This document shows, piece by piece, positions 35,362-47,799 of a stretch of DNA of 64,000 nt. The translations under genes were made by a program, and so were the position numbers. The number at the start of each line of letters is the position of its first letter. Within the stretch, counting starts at the first letter, position 1. The stretch lies in the NCBI GenBank assembly GCA_037576195.1, contig CM075101.1, positions 5,208,001-5,272,000 on the forward strand, in the 5' to 3' direction. The stretch is from Phytoseiulus persimilis. Lineage: Eukaryota; Arthropoda; Arachnida; Mesostigmata; Phytoseiidae. The notes under the pieces were generated by a model. It searched no databases. It was not told where the DNA came from and was given only the letters and a program-made list of their open reading frames with translations.

Positions 35362-35679
35362 GAGCCAGCTGTCGCATATGCAGCCCTCGGAGTTGAGCAA
35401 CTCATAGAAGCAACAACCTACGAATGGGGAGGAGCCGATCGAGTCACGGAAAAGTTTGAATTCAGTGGGCGAACGGAGACCATCCTAACCACTCAAACGT
35501 TCAACCTCGTAAGTAAAGATGGCTCAACTTTGCCGCTCTACATTAATGCCAGCACCCCTGCAGACACGCTCCTTTACAATGAGAACTTCGGACCGGTTAC
35601 ACCGGAGTGCGTTGTTACACTTAGGTATTCACCTGTACAGTTCGTTTACTTTATCATCATTCGGGTTCTTCCCCGATGA
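35362..35679 (+). CDS. Unrecognised terminal-exon candidate
   Basis: The frame is open from just after a stop at 35356-35358 to a TGA at 35677-35679. An acceptor-like AG at 35382-35383 could start the exon at 35384. The peptide is protein-like throughout, with EQLIEATTYEWGGADRVTEK, FEFSGRTETILTTQTFNLVS, STLPLYINASTPADTLLYNE and FGPVTPECVVTLRYSPVQF. It contains one possible N-glycosylation site (NAS). An AATAAA about 80 bases later (35758-35763) fits a 3' end. No upstream exon could be chosen, because several frames at 35.1-35.3 kb are open. Function unknown. Confidence 0.33.
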   Translation, partial: EPAVAYAALGVEQLIEATTYEWGGADRVTEKFEFSGRTETILTTQTFNLVSKDGSTLPLYINASTPADTLLYNENFGPVTPECVVTLRYSPVQFVYFIIIRVLPR

Positions 35680-37270
35680 CAGCTTCCTCAACGGTAACGT
35701 ACCTTCATTCCTTGCTACGTCAAAAGCGGGAGATTGTTTTTCTTTCACTGAAGATTTAATAAATGGCTCTTTTTCCAAACAAACATTCCTGAACCGAATC
35801 TTTATTTGAACATCCCGCCCGCAGCCTTCGAAAGCATTTGCGATTTGGTGTGCAACTTTCCGTTCTCGATCTCTTGAACGGAGACTCGACTTGCCCGACA
35901 GGGAACCCGATTCGCGTGAATATGCGACACTGCAAGGCGATAATTTTGATCTCAGTTGTATCTTGGAGCTGTAGGAGCTTTCCTACGTTCCATATTTCGC
36001 TCGTTCGACGACCCGGTCCTGAGACATGTCCTCTGAACGTCGAGTGTCACGACTAAGGATCGGACCTGTGACGGAGACCAGCTGTCGTCAACGGTGGGAA
36101 GAGACATTCTGTCGGGTGGTCCGAACATCAATACTGCGCAGGAAATGGGAGCCTCAACACTTGGCTATGGGCTCCCGCTCAAGCAACGATTTCCAATGAA
36201 CTCATGCCGGGAAAAATCCCGAGGGGCGTCGGAAAGGATCCGAAGAAGATATCCTTCCTACGAGGCTCGCCTGATCTGAGGAACTCAGACGCCGATGCTG
36301 AATCGGCAGCCTGAGGTTCGAATTCCCCCAGCTACAGTGGATTCATTTTCCGCTCCTTGAATAAAACGACCTCCTGGAAGAATATTGATTCCAACTCCCT
36401 GAGTTGAGCTCAGCCCTGAAATCCTTAAATTCGAGTCAGCTTCGCTGAGTGACGGTGACGTGAGCATCGACTCATTTGGCGGTCCAGGAGTCGCTGCTCC
36501 AAGGAAGTTCCGAAATGCATGCCTCAAGTTTCGGTCCTATGTTTCATCATAGAGCTTCACTGTCGTCAGCTCAACGGTATTTCTGACTGCCTGGTTCCTG
36601 GGGCCAGAATCTGACTCGTTGAGTGGAGAATCGGAGCTCTGCGCTCGATGTTGGAGTCGGAGCCGGAGGAAGCTTTCGATAGAGAATGAAACGTAGAGAA
36701 AAATGTTCTGTTGATGTGTCGGTTGAAGCTATAGGCGCTTCACTCAAAGGAACTAAACGCTGTTCATAAGCGCTCCCTGAGAGATTCTCCTCGCTCGAAC
36801 ACTTGCGATAGGCTTCAATGTCAACACGGATTTTCTTCCTGTATGGAATAAAATACCACATCCGAGCTTGATCGCCTCCCAGAGCCGCCAAACAGCGGTC
36901 GGTAATCTGTGCTCTCCTGGTACCCACACTCTCCATCCTTCGACGGGATGAAATGAGAGGAAGCTCTGAAGACAGAAACATCCTTACAGGCTTGGGAGCC
37001 ATGTGGATTACGTCATGGGAAGCTCGCGACGATGATCACCATCATCGTCATCTCATCCCTTGGCCCCGCCGAGAGAAGCTGGTTGCGCCCTTGCTTCGGG
37101 GTGCTGGTGTATCTGTCCTGTCCGGCGGAGTGACCCGATGCCGAACAGACTTTGCAATCGCTCTCAAAAATGCTCGATTGGTGTCGATCAGTCGTTCTGC
37201 GGAGTAGGGATCTTCACTCAGATCACGAGTCACATTTTCCGTCGAGCGAAAGGATAGATCCATGTCTTGT

Positions 37271-37314
37271 ATCGATACATTCATGCATGTGTGGGATCGA
37301 TACATTGATGCATG
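37271..37314. repeat. Duplicated 19-mer, 25-bp period
   Basis: ATCGATACATTCATGCATG at 37271-37289 recurs at 37296-37314 with one substitution. The two copies are 25 bases apart and contain the palindromes ATCGAT and ATGCAT. Confidence 0.8.
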
Positions 37315-37689
37315 CTTTCTCGCGTCTCAGACACTGATTCGAGTGTTCTCCTAGCCGTGTAGAGTACATGTTCGGGTGTCACTCCGCCGCGATCATTCCT
37401 TCGGGTTTCGGATTTACTCATGGCAGTAGAACGCATACTTTCTCTGTCGTTCGACACGATATCACGAGGGACTCTGAAATTTAATAGGTCGAGGAGAATG
37501 AGAGCTCCTCTGACCAGTCGTCGAAAATGAGGTTTTCCGGTGTGCGGTGCCGCCCGGGGGTGACGTCCAGATTTCGATCCACGTTCCACATGATCATTTT
37601 CCGCCTGGTGTAGATCAACTAGGGATCCGGCACCCAATCTGCACTCGAAATCCGCATCAGGGATTGAGCTGTTGAATACAGACAAGCGA

Positions 37690-38244
37690 CTACAGTCGAC
37701 TCCTCGATAAACCCACTGAGCCAAGACGATTCATGAAAAATATTTTCTCCTCCGAATTCACGTCGAGTCCATGATCTTCATCCAAGAATCTCGGTAAACT
37801 CGTGACTATTGTGTTGACATCAACGGAGAAGTTTATGATTTTACCAACGATTTCGTAACAGCCTCCATAGCGTAAGCGGCGGTTCTGCATTAATGGAACC
37901 GATTTCTCACCGTCGATGTTTTGCTTCGTGGACCCGCTATCCCTTATTGTTTCTTCTCCACCTGTTTTATCCCATTTCATAATACATGACATCTTGCCTC
38001 GAGATACCGAGTTAGTTTCGCAGTTAATCCGCAGGCAATCGTTGATCGTATCCATACAGGTTGGACTACCGAGAACAATGTAGAATGATGCAACGTTCAG
38101 CAATGAAAGTTGCATGGGGCAGTGAGAATGAGGTAGGAAAGTTGAACCTTTCCCGATCTGGATTCCAGGCTTCGGATAGGAAGCGATTTTCACGCTCTTC
38201 CTCTTCGTTAGCTGCGACAGCCATCTGACTATGACACACATCAT
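37690..38244 (-). CDS. Hypothetical 184-residue Cys-containing protein
   Basis: A single ATG-initiated open frame that I do not recognise. The N-terminus is basic (MMCVIVRWLSQLTKRKSVK). The middle has spaced cysteines (SPTCMDTINDCLRINCETNS, KMSCIMKWDK, YGGCYEIVGKI). The C-terminal part includes SVDVNTIVTSLPRFLDEDHG. Length and composition are better than for most chance frames here, but no splice sites, promoter or poly(A) signal support it. It may be lineage-specific or spurious. Confidence 0.33.
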   Translation of the reverse strand: MMCVIVRWLSQLTKRKSVKIASYPKPGIQIGKGSTFLPHSHCPMQLSLLNVASFYIVLGSPTCMDTINDCLRINCETNSVSRGKMSCIMKWDKTGGEETIRDSGSTKQNIDGEKSVPLMQNRRLRYGGCYEIVGKIINFSVDVNTIVTSLPRFLDEDHGLDVNSEEKIFFMNRLGSVGLSRSRL

Positions 38245-38685
38245 CCGTGGAGATCACACTGTACAGCAGAATTGCGGTGCACGTTGGCACTTGTCAGTCG
38301 TTGGTGATGACACGATCGATCTGCACGCCGCACGCGCTCTAGGTAATCCCTACCTCGCCAGCGTGGCGACAGGCTGACACCAAACGATGGGAGCTGTCTG
38401 AAAAGGCATCAAACCATTGCCCACGAAATACGGTGATGTGAGAGTGCCAGTTAATGAGCGGAGGATTCGTTGCTCTTCTCCGGAGAGTTTCAATCCCGAA
38501 AATGACTTATTTACGATTGGTACTGAACGCATCCGACTTTATACAACGCGCGTGGAGCCTTCGCGTCGCGTGCTCCGATATTCGCCTCGAGTAGAGATCA
38601 AAGATGGGTCGAGATAATTCTATCCGAGGGCCAGTGTAAGCAGTTGGGAGGCGGGGGGAGGGACAAAGGAGCGATGTTGCAGCCA

Positions 38686-38691
38686 TTTATT
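38686..38691 (-). terminator. Poly(A) signal, SLC16 gene
   Basis: AATAAA on the minus strand, about 135 bases after the stop codon of the transporter gene. Confidence 0.55.
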
Positions 38692-38824
38692 CGATGGCAT
38701 CCGGTCACCAAGCGAGTCTTCCTTCCGATTTCGGCTATCTTGGTCTCATTTCTTGTTGTAGTAGAGCGTCGTTCTCTCTAGTCACGACACTCCACCAAAA
38801 ATCCGCATTCCTAGAGTAGGATCA

Positions 38825-41544
38825 TCAGAGTTTGGTGGATTGTTGCTGGCTTTCTGGGACTGGGCTGTCGCGGCATGTGTTGTCCTCTTTGTCAACTCTC
38901 CCTCTGTCTTCGTTCACGTCGCGTGATTGGGCAATCGACGTTGCACACTTCTCGTAAACGTTCACCGAAATCCAGCCGACTCCACACGCGGCCATCGAAA
39001 GCCCCATGAGATGTAAGAGACCATCGTAATCTCCGATGGTGTCGCGGAAGTAACCTTTGGATGGAGAAGACCGTTATTCGCTTCCAAATGGATAACAGCC
39101 TGCGGAGATACCGTAGGAAGTGTCAAACGCATGTGCTTCTCACCTATAAGCAAGGGTCTCGAGAGTCCGGTTACTCCCGCAAAGAATGCCATCCATCCGA
39201 TGATGATTGGAATCCTGGATATCTCGCCTGCGTAGTCTCCGACGAGGACGGTCACGAGGACCACAGTCGTTCCAAGAGCGTAGCCAACGATCATGCAAAG
39301 GATGCAAATCCCCCAGAAGCTATCGGCGAACGGGAATAATTGCATGACGCAGCCGAACAGGATTGTGGTGCAGCCCATGAGCACTGAGCGGGACAAGAGT
39401 CCTTTGTCGGAAATGAGGCCCACCGTGAGACGGCCCACGATATCGAAAATCGCGAACGCCGGCAGCAGGTAAACGGCCAGGTGAACCTCGACATCTTTGT
39501 CGGCGGCAAAGTCCAGCAAGATGGTCTGGAAGGCGATGTTGCAGTTGATGAAAACCACGTAAGTGCAGCCAACCAGTAAAATGATCGGGCTCATCTTGGG
39601 GGCAGCATCGATCTGGAAACGAACAGCTCTTGAATCGCTCAAAAATCAATGATCGCTCGTGTGTGGACAGAAAGCAGAGGGAATCGTTTCGATTGTTCTT
39701 CACCTCGTCAGTTCTCTCGTACTCCTCGAAATCGTAGTCGGCCCCTCTTGACGGCGAAACTGCTGGCGCGTACAGCGACAGCGTAGTTGATATCGCTGAC
39801 GATTCCCGCCTCAGCCGGGGTCGAGATCCAGAAGAGATGGAGACACGGGCTACGGAGACCGGCCGCGTCTCGCTGTTGCCTCGTCGAGCATAGCTCGAGC
39901 TCGCCGAATGAGAGCGTTCGGAGGAGCCCAGGGAACCGGAGTTCAAGGAACGACTCTGAGCGACGTTTTTCCGAACGCGATCTATGTCAGGCCGTCGCAA
40001 CGTCATAGAGGGACACTGTTCACCTGAGAGATAGAGAGCGCGCGTTGATCATTGGGCGGACCGACGAGCTTCGGAAGTGAGCTGGGCGTGAGGGATTCTG
40101 GAAAGCTCCACAGATATCTGAGCGGATCGATCACGGTTTTCGGAAATAACGAGTCTACCGTTCTTGCAACACTCCTCATCTGCTGGATCCTTCCCCGTCG
40201 GGTCTCGCTCCTCGTCGACTTCCTGGAGGGTTTCTACGGTGACATGATGAACAGCTTCGTGGAACCGATGGAATTTCTGATCGTCCAGGTCTTCCCTACT
40301 ATCCTGACTCTCGAACGACGATTGGGAAACCGATCGGATCATAATTGGTCTCCGTTTCAGCGTTGGCTCTTGAGGAGGGATTGGAACGGTATCCGCGACT
40401 CCCCCGACGCCCGATGGCCTTCTCGAGACTTGTTTTGAAGTTCCACTGAAAGAGAACAGTTTAACCGGCACCTCCATGCAGTTGATCTGATTCAATCGAT
40501 CAATAACTTGAGAGCCAAACGCACTCAGCGTTTATCCACGGCGGCATCCGAATGAACAAGCCGGCTGCGATGGCGTGCATCATGATCCCTCCGAAAATCA
40601 GAAGCCCGCCGCGAAATCCAAAAATGTCAAACACCCACTCGAGAAAAATCGGGTACACAAACGAACCTAGGGCCGCCCCTGTGAAAATGATCCCACTGGC
40701 CAGCACTTTCTTCTCCTGAAACCAACTATTCAGACAAACAGCTGTAGTGGGAACGTTCAAACCGAGTCCAAGACCTGAAACATTTCCAAAATCGGCCATC
40801 AGGAGGGAATATCTTCGGAACTCGAGCGCAAGGATTTCTGGAGGGTGGATGTTTTATATCTCGAAAACACAACGCGGAAAGCGCGTCGAAGGTACCGAGA
40901 GCGGAACTCACCATGAAAAACGCAGAACACCGTCAATTTCGTCACATCGTCGGCGAAGAAACAGCCGGCGATGGACAGCGAAGCTATGATTGATCCCAAA
41001 AAGGACCCTTTTCGGGGTCCAAATCTTTTCGTTATGTATCCGGTAGCGATTCCTTGGAATTCGAGAACTCCGGTTAGGTCATTTGGATTGCGCCTGCCAG
41101 AATACGACGGAAGACTGGGAAATTGGAAAGAACATACCCGAGAGATTGGCAACCGCATTGATGAGCGATGGAGGCCACGAAGCTACCGCGCGGCTTGTGT
41201 CGTAATGCTTCAATGTGTTCAAAAATATAACACTGCTACATCGCGTGGGAGCCAAATTGAAGAAGTTCAGAAAAGCACACGAAACGGCGATCGTCCAACT
41301 CCAGGAACAGTCTGGCCCCGTCCATCTGTCAAAAAGCGCGCTGTTCAAGTTCGAGATCAGAAACACGGTATTTGTGAACGGCGATATTCTCAGAAGAAAG
41401 CCAGACGGAAGGCTCTGCACCCTTCGACCGAGAAGGAACAGCGAGGGAGCGTAACCTTTTCACGTGGGGCAGCTCGGGGATCGCAACCACGTCATGGTTT
41501 TCGATGACAGCTGCTTCACCTTTTGATTTTTGCGGAGCTTCCAT
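38825..41544 (-). CDS. Monocarboxylate-transporter-like protein (SLC16 family), 8 exons
   Basis: This is a 12-helix major-facilitator protein of the SLC16 family, whose members move lactate, pyruvate, aromatic amino acids or other small anions, often with protons, across the plasma membrane. Exons on the minus strand are 41544-41456, 41325-41138, 41067-40912, 40774-40525, 40445-40159, 40023-39704, 39612-39144 and 39054-38825, giving about 662 residues. The donor of exon 5 (AACG/GTAGAC) is the least certain boundary. Helices 1-6 lie in exons 2-4, with KRFGPRKGSFLGS in the first cytoplasmic turn, GLGLGLNVPTTAVCLNSWF and FGFRGGLLIFGGIMMHAIAA. A Ser/Arg-rich cytoplasmic loop of about 200 residues (exons 5-6) follows, then helices 7-12 (VGCTYVVFINCNIAFQTILL, FDIVGRLTVGLISDK, VGYALGTTVVLVTVLVGDYA). 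The family's N-terminal DGGWGW motif reads DCSWSW here. The substrate cannot be told. Confidence 0.92.
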
Positions 41545-44500
41545 TTCGGTTGTGCTCTACTCACTAACAAACTTTCGCTAAAAGGGGGCTCGATCCCAAT
41601 GGCTGCTCGGGCGTCCGAGGCGCTCCAACTTTAGAGCCGGTCGTAAAGCGGCTCGCAGTCTTTTTCTGGAGTGTGGATATGATTTCTTTTGGTTCTCATT
41701 GACCATTATCACCTCAAGTCATGGAACGCCCGAGAGTGGCTCACAAACTCGACATTTTTTTCGAAAATCTGGCCGTCGAGTCCACGTATTTCGGTCAACT
41801 CCTTTTGCTCAACAAGCGGGGGTTAGAAAAATCTGAACCCGAATTCTCTACGCGCGGACGCAGAAACGCTACTTGAAGTATCGCAGCCTCCTCTATGAGC
41901 TCCCAGAAAGTCAGAAAGCAATACCGACTTCCACGACACTCACTTTCACGACAGGGAGGGAGACCCGAATACCTTAGAAGTATCGCTTGGTATTCTTCGT
42001 ATGAGCCGCATCGGCGTGCCCACTCGTAGCGTCTCTCTGGGACTTTGTCGAGCATGGAAATCAAGCTGGACTTGATGTGCGAAAACGAACGAATGGCATG
42101 TCCGAGCAAAGAGCTGGGTGGCTTTGACGATGGTCACCCACCAAGCAATAAAGTGCTATGAGGTAATACTTGGGACGTCGTTTCAAGACTATCTCGCTAT
42201 GAAGATCGTGTTCAACGACGTAGCGACGCCCAGACTTGGTTCCTCTCGAAAGTTCTCATGTACTTCAGCCACCGTGCATCACTCGAAATCTGCTGAAAAC
42301 TGCGACATTCGGATGACCAACAGCTGAGACGATGGGTCTCAACCCCTCTCGAACTGTCAAACCCAGCCCTGGAGATTCCCGGGCTGAAGTTTACGGAACC
42401 GATCATGTCGAGGGAAGCATCCTTGTCGCGATGGAGAAAGACTATTCCTTTTCAGACAAGACGATGAACGGAAACATAGCTCGCCTCTGCGGAACCGCGG
42501 TGAATGTGAGCCTCATACCAATTCCGCTCCGCGCACATGGAGCGAAGTCGCCTAGCCGGTCGAAAAGTCTGACAGCTACTGCTTCTCTCGCTACACCAAA
42601 TCCTGTTCTGTGAAAAATCTCGATCGCAATCATCGATTGGGCTGTGCATTTGAATTCGGTTCCAAGATCATTGGAGAACAACCGATGGGAGCGGAGTAGC
42701 AGAGAAAATCGCAGCAGAAGATTCCTAGGCCAATCGCTCCTGGGCTCACCATCGCTCTGGTTCCGAAGCGGTCGCTGCGAACCGTGGGGAGTCCAAGAAG
42801 GCATCCTTCCCTGTATCGAGCCATTCCCGAATGAGCTCGATCAGCCGTAATTTACCGTCATCCCGGGCAGTCGAATGGGACTTTCCGAAAAAAATGCGCT
42901 GACTTTGAGAAGCTCTAGGGAAGGCAAAACTCAATAGGTCTGCACGATTCAAGGTCCCATATACGCATGATCCTTCGAAACATCGAAGAAAGAATAATCC
43001 GAAATCGGACCATAGTTAACAGAGTTCTGTAACCAGAAAAAGGAACGACGATTCTTTCCATATTACAGATCGAGCGATTTATTTTCTCAGAAATCGCATT
43101 ATGATGCGCCGTCACCATGCGGAGATGAGGCGCGGTATACAGGAATGGGATCCGGCGCAAGGGATGCCCGGCCGTTACGAAAACGGCCGAGAAGAATGAC
43201 GAATCGGAGGCCAATCGTACGCGACAAAGACTCCCGGTGACGTTGAGGCATTTCGAAGATCCATTTTATCTCATGCCCGATTAGTTACTGATTCGTCTCT
43301 CTGCTTCCGAGATTGCACTCAATCAGAGACCGCGCGGTCCGCATTACTGCTCGCTGTTATGATGAAGTGAGCATCGGCAGAGAAGAGAAGACCTTCGCAT
43401 CCATCGGGAGAATCTGATACAGAGAGAAAACAGTTCTCAGATGAGGAGCAACGATCGCTCGGGACCGCCTCCCGAAACGTAATTCCGTTGTTCCCACTTC
43501 AATATGTCTGTGGTCGGTGTATACCCTGCAGCCCGAAAAATTCGAGTCCGAAACTTGATGGTGCTGGCTGATTCAGCGATGCGAAATACGATTTCAGTCT
43601 GGAAATATGGATGCTTGGGGATCATCATTCTTCTTTAGAGTCTCACAACGGTACCGAACATCCTCCCGCTTAGCCAGTCCCGACCGCTTCGCTATGAGGA
43701 GAGGATATATTCGGGCTCATTCACTTCGAGCCCATCCGTTTCGGGTTCGACATAGTCTGGTTCGTCACTTCGGGCTCATTGGCTTCGGTGACCTGCGTTC
43801 CGGGATCGAATTCTCGGGCTGGTGATCGCCAACCTTGTGGTCACCGTGCTCATAGAGCCGAAACATAGGGCAGGCATTTCGGCGAGCTCGCAGAAAACAA
43901 GAAACTCTGCGCTGCAAGGCGCGAGCTTGTGGACCCGGTGTCTGAAACTGGATCTGTTTTTTTTTCGGCCGCTCATCCACGCTTCGCATTGATCCGAACC
44001 ACCAATGATGGACGCGAAGTGGCACGGACTCTAAGCCGCACCTGAGGTGTCACGAAGTCGCAGCGATCGAAGGTGGCGGAGTGGCTGGGGCTACCGAGAA
44101 ACGATCGCGCGCGAGCCGGTGCATGGCATCTGATTGCACATCCCAACAGGACAATGACCGCGAACACACAGGGTCGTGAAAGACGAGCTTGAAGGGAGAA
44201 GAGTTGCACTACTCTTTCGGTCACCTCAGCCACCGGTTCGTAATCGATTGAGAACGCTTGAAAGCAGCTAGGTGGAGGAGACAAGGACAAGAGAATCACC
44301 GCGACCAGGAGCTAGGAAGCGCCGGTAGCTCCGGTTGGGCTTAATTGCACGCGTAGACACTCCCATCCCTGATCGAATCTATGCCTAGCGGCACCCCGTT
44401 CCATCGCGAGTCTTTTTCATCTCTGCCTCGTAAGTCTTCATCACTGAAAGCGTGGATGGCTACCGATCGGTTGTCTCTTACTGTACCTATATTCCATAAA

Positions 44501-45477
44501 TCTCATGCTTACAATGGCCCGCGGGAGACCCTTCCTCTCCCACGCCCTGTTGTCGTTACCGATAGCGGTACGAGTATCGATGCAAAGTGAGGCAACCATT
44601 CCCGTGGGACCGGCAGGCGCTCTGGCAAGCAAACTTCCGGAATCCTTCTGAGCACGAGCTAGATGGACGTGTCGATGTTTTGGGCAAAGTGCGGGATTCG
44701 ACGAATTTCTAACTCCATGTGCTCTCTTCTTTCTTGTATGACGTTGGTCATTGATGGCCGTTGGCCAGTGGGCAGTTTTCCTCCAAATCCCAGCCGGGTC
44801 CCGAAGACGAATCGCCGCTTCCCAGAGCGATGCAGGTCATGGCATGATCGTATCATGACGACTGCCACGGTGGTTGAATTGTACCTCGTTTCCAACTTAC
44901 AGCCCTTCATTGGCACTAGGCAGGCAGTTGAGAGCTTGGTCTGATCCAAATTCTATTGTGGTATTCTTTTGCTTACATAACGATTCCACGACAACATGAT
45001 GCAACCACACCGTCGGAGCCGCATAAAGACTCCTAACAGCGAAAACCTCAGGGACCGACGATTCCCTATATGGAACGAAATTCTGCTGTTAAGAAATGCC
45101 GCCAATATTGGTGCAACGAGCGACGGAAGAAAACCCGTGAAATAATTTGAGAGACAGGATCTGTGCTGGTACCGAGTTTGCACCTTGGCAGCTCTGGTTG
45201 ATTTCAGTATCGAGGAGGATACTCGAGAACTTGGCTCGTCAGCGTCAAAGCTTTCGAGGTTCATGTTGGGGATGAGCGCATCTCGACTCCGAGTGCTCAA
45301 CTCCACCGATTAATATAGGATAGATGACAGGAGGTTTCATGAACACAGTCTTTTCAGACTCCTCCTGTATGCTCGCATCTCAGAGCTGTTGCCGGACTGG
45401 GAGAGTAAGTCCGTTAATTCCCAGACTCTCATTGGGTATTCGCTCGTTGGAATGAATGTCTTGTCATGACCTAACAG

Positions 45478-45886
45478 AGGTGATTTCCGCTCCAAACGCT
45501 TCGTGTTCTACCATGGGAGGGCGCCCCCTGTCGGAATGGATGCAGTGAGCAGGGCTTTGTTCGTCAGCCCAAGAGCCAGTCTGTCGGAGGAGGAAGCTAT
45601 CGCGACTCTGGTTTCAGAGGTGAAGACCGAGAATGCTGTTGCGATTTGTTACTTCGAGGTGAGAATGAAGTTTTCATGTCTCCTCTCATGTTGCCGAGTA
45701 TGACCTAGAATCGCAAGAGAAGTGCTTACCGTGGTACACGAATAGGGACAAATAGTGACTCCGTTCTTCCAGATGACTTCCAGGTGCCTGTACACCAACC
45801 GGGATACAGGTCAGGGAAATAATCCTGGGTCTTATACAGGTCCAACTGAAGCATTGTTCTTCGCCTTTCTCCGACCGTATAAATGA
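45478..45886 (+). CDS. Unrecognised two-exon coding candidate (3' end of a gene?)
   Basis: Exon A (45478-45658) follows AG at 45476-45477, stays open for 60 codons and ends at GAG/GTGAGA in phase 0. Its peptide has FRSKRFVFYHGRAPPVGMDA, ASLSEEEAIATLVSEV and NAVAICYFE. Exon B (45773-45886) follows CCGTTCTTCCAG in matching phase and runs 37 codons to TGA (MTSRCLYTNRDTGQG...). Exon A needs a phase-2 exon upstream, which I could not find. I do not recognise the family. Confidence 0.33.
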
Positions 45887-46733
45887 CTCGTCCGATTAAT
45901 ATAACGGAACTCTCATCAACGGAACTCTGTTATGCATATGGCAGCATGGGCCAAGATGTTGGCCGTGCATTCCTTTGTCCTCTTCAGGCTCAGAGCGCCG
46001 CGAAATTTTCCTTCAACGGAGCGCTCAAAACGAGACCCACAATTGGCCTCCGCCCCGCACCTAGTCGTCGACCACCTAGTCGAAACAGAAAGTGAGAGGG
46101 GAGATCCATGGTGCGCGCGCCGCGTTCGTATACCCCGACTTTTCAAAGGCATATCCGACCGTATACGTGAAGTGCGGCGCGCTGATCTGGGAGAGAACAG
46201 AGGACTGCGGGGCGTAGATATTGTCCCGGTGCCGTATGTTGGACAGAGTCACGTCGATGACAGCATCTGGTATGAAACGGACCGAGGAATTACATGGTCG
46301 GAAGAAGCAATGGCTGAATTAGCTCTTTGCATTCCTCAGGAATGATTCTTCTCGTGAGCTGGATTCCGACCGGTACACAGGCGACTGGAAATGCGGAGTC
46401 CCTATTTGCCGCCCATTAGTCTGACGCGGAAGCACTTTTTGTTAAAGATCATAGGGCATCACGGCTACTTGAGGGAAGGTATGAAAATTTCTGCCTCACT
46501 TCGCTCCATTTCCATTTTGGATATCGTTCTAAGCTTTCCGAAATTCATCGGAAGCGCCAGGTTGGTCCCAAGCTCGAAAACTCTGCTCAAGAGGATGCTT
46601 CGTTCTGAAGATATGAGGGTTAGCAGATTATGCATTCGTATCTTCGGAGCACCGAGTATAATAGCCATCTCTTCCGAAACATTTATTTTCTAGAAATTGC
46701 GAGGTTCTAGAGCTTCTGTCTAATATTTTCGGC

Positions 46734-47420
46734 TTGCAACTGAACGATATTTTCTTCAAGTTCTCCGGTCACAAGCAAAATGAGATCCTTTCGTTTCTAA
46801 CCAGTCTGACGGGGAAAGGCAACCTGAATATTGTACGAATTGATACTCCGAATTATTTGCTCTTTCGCACAACAATGAGCTCTCCGGAGTTGCCTTACCT
46901 AGCTTGTTCGATCGGCACGACAAGTTTGACAAAGCATGCCAGGAGAGAAAATACTAGTCCTCCCGTCCACTTGGCCTTCGCGACAATTATGTCAGAAGTT
47001 CGACAACTGGAAGAGATTCCATCCAACTCATATCTGGCTGTCCCTTCCGCTGGTTCCCGGCCTCATGGCTCTTACAGTTTCCGTCGCACCGAGTTCGCCG
47101 CTCTGAGAGTCCTCCATTCAGTAAAAATTGGCACGCATTGGAGCATATTGGTTTTTGTAAGCACTTACATCCTCACAGACTCCTCTGCTCTAAGTTTGCT
47201 CCTCGTTCCGGAATCGTGTCCTGATTGCGACGATCGCGCAAGTTTATCGTCTCAGCTCCAGGTTTCCAAATTCGAATCTCTACAAATAGTCGAACGAACA
47301 GCCTTGGGAGCAGCCAGGGCCCACTCTGAGATTCAGTCTGATGGGCCTTGGCGCGAGTTCATTCGTGTATTCACAAGGGAGACTGAAATCCCATCAACGT
47401 CCCCAGAAGTCAACATCTAG
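46734..47420 (+). CDS. Hypothetical 228-residue open frame
   Basis: This is one of the longest uninterrupted frames without an assigned product. It begins at a TTG rather than ATG, so the true start, if real, is later or upstream by splicing. Segments include GNLNIVRIDTPNYLLFRTTM and a hydrophobic stretch WSILVFVSTYILTDSSALSL. Two more plus-strand open frames (47470-47787 and 47800-48150) follow at once in other frames. This could be one gene with short introns, a decayed receptor-like gene, or chance. No family motif is visible. Confidence 0.25.
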   Translation: MQLNDIFFKFSGHKQNEILSFLTSLTGKGNLNIVRIDTPNYLLFRTTMSSPELPYLACSIGTTSLTKHARRENTSPPVHLAFATIMSEVRQLEEIPSNSYLAVPSAGSRPHGSYSFRRTEFAALRVLHSVKIGTHWSILVFVSTYILTDSSALSLLLVPESCPDCDDRASLSSQLQVSKFESLQIVERTALGAARAHSEIQSDGPWREFIRVFTRETEIPSTSPEVNI

Positions 47421-47469
47421 CGAAAATTCCGCTGGAACTTGAAGCCAGTGCTGCCGTGTTCAGCAGGCG

Positions 47470-47787
47470 GTGGACGATGTTTCTTTCTGTCGACTTGTCC
47501 TGGCTAGCGCTCCCTTGATTTGCCTCGCTGATTCTTCTTCATCGGATCTGCTCGAGAGTTTTCTTCACGAACACTGTCAGGCTGGAAACGTATTCTATTC
47601 CGTGATACACAAGCAAAATCCTGCCAAACATCGCAGCCAGCTGATGAATCCAGCTCGTGTCTTCTGGATGCCTTGGAATATTGCAAGTATCCGCCGGCGG
47701 AAGGCAATACATTGGGGCAGCGAGTCATTGGAGCTTGTCGGGTATGAACTCCCTCGGGTTTCCCACAAGCGCGTCGAGAAGAGATAG
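47470..47787 (+). CDS. Hypothetical 105-residue open frame
   Basis: It follows 46734-47420 and precedes 47800-48150 on the same strand. The N-terminal part is hydrophobic (RLVLASAPLICLADSSSSDL) and later segments include QLMNPARVFWMPWNIASIRR. No motif is recognised. The start is not an ATG, so it would have to be an internal exon or pseudogene fragment. Confidence 0.22.
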   Translation: MDDVSFCRLVLASAPLICLADSSSSDLLESFLHEHCQAGNVFYSVIHKQNPAKHRSQLMNPARVFWMPWNIASIRRRKAIHWGSESLELVGYELPRVSHKRVEKR

Positions 47788-47799
47788 CGGCTATTTATA

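Larger units (their letters stand above)
34554..38685. other. Mostly unassigned; two weak coding candidates
   Basis: This lies between LENG8 and the SLC16 gene, which run towards each other. It includes 3' UTRs of both. Candidates at 35362-35679 (+) and 37690-38244 (-) are listed separately. A duplicated 19-mer lies at 37271-37314. Nothing else is supported. Confidence 0.4.

Noticed and set aside
36290..36330. Possible tRNA T-loop (GGTTCGAATTCC)
   Set aside because: The flanking bases cannot form a T-stem and there is no matching acceptor or anticodon arm.
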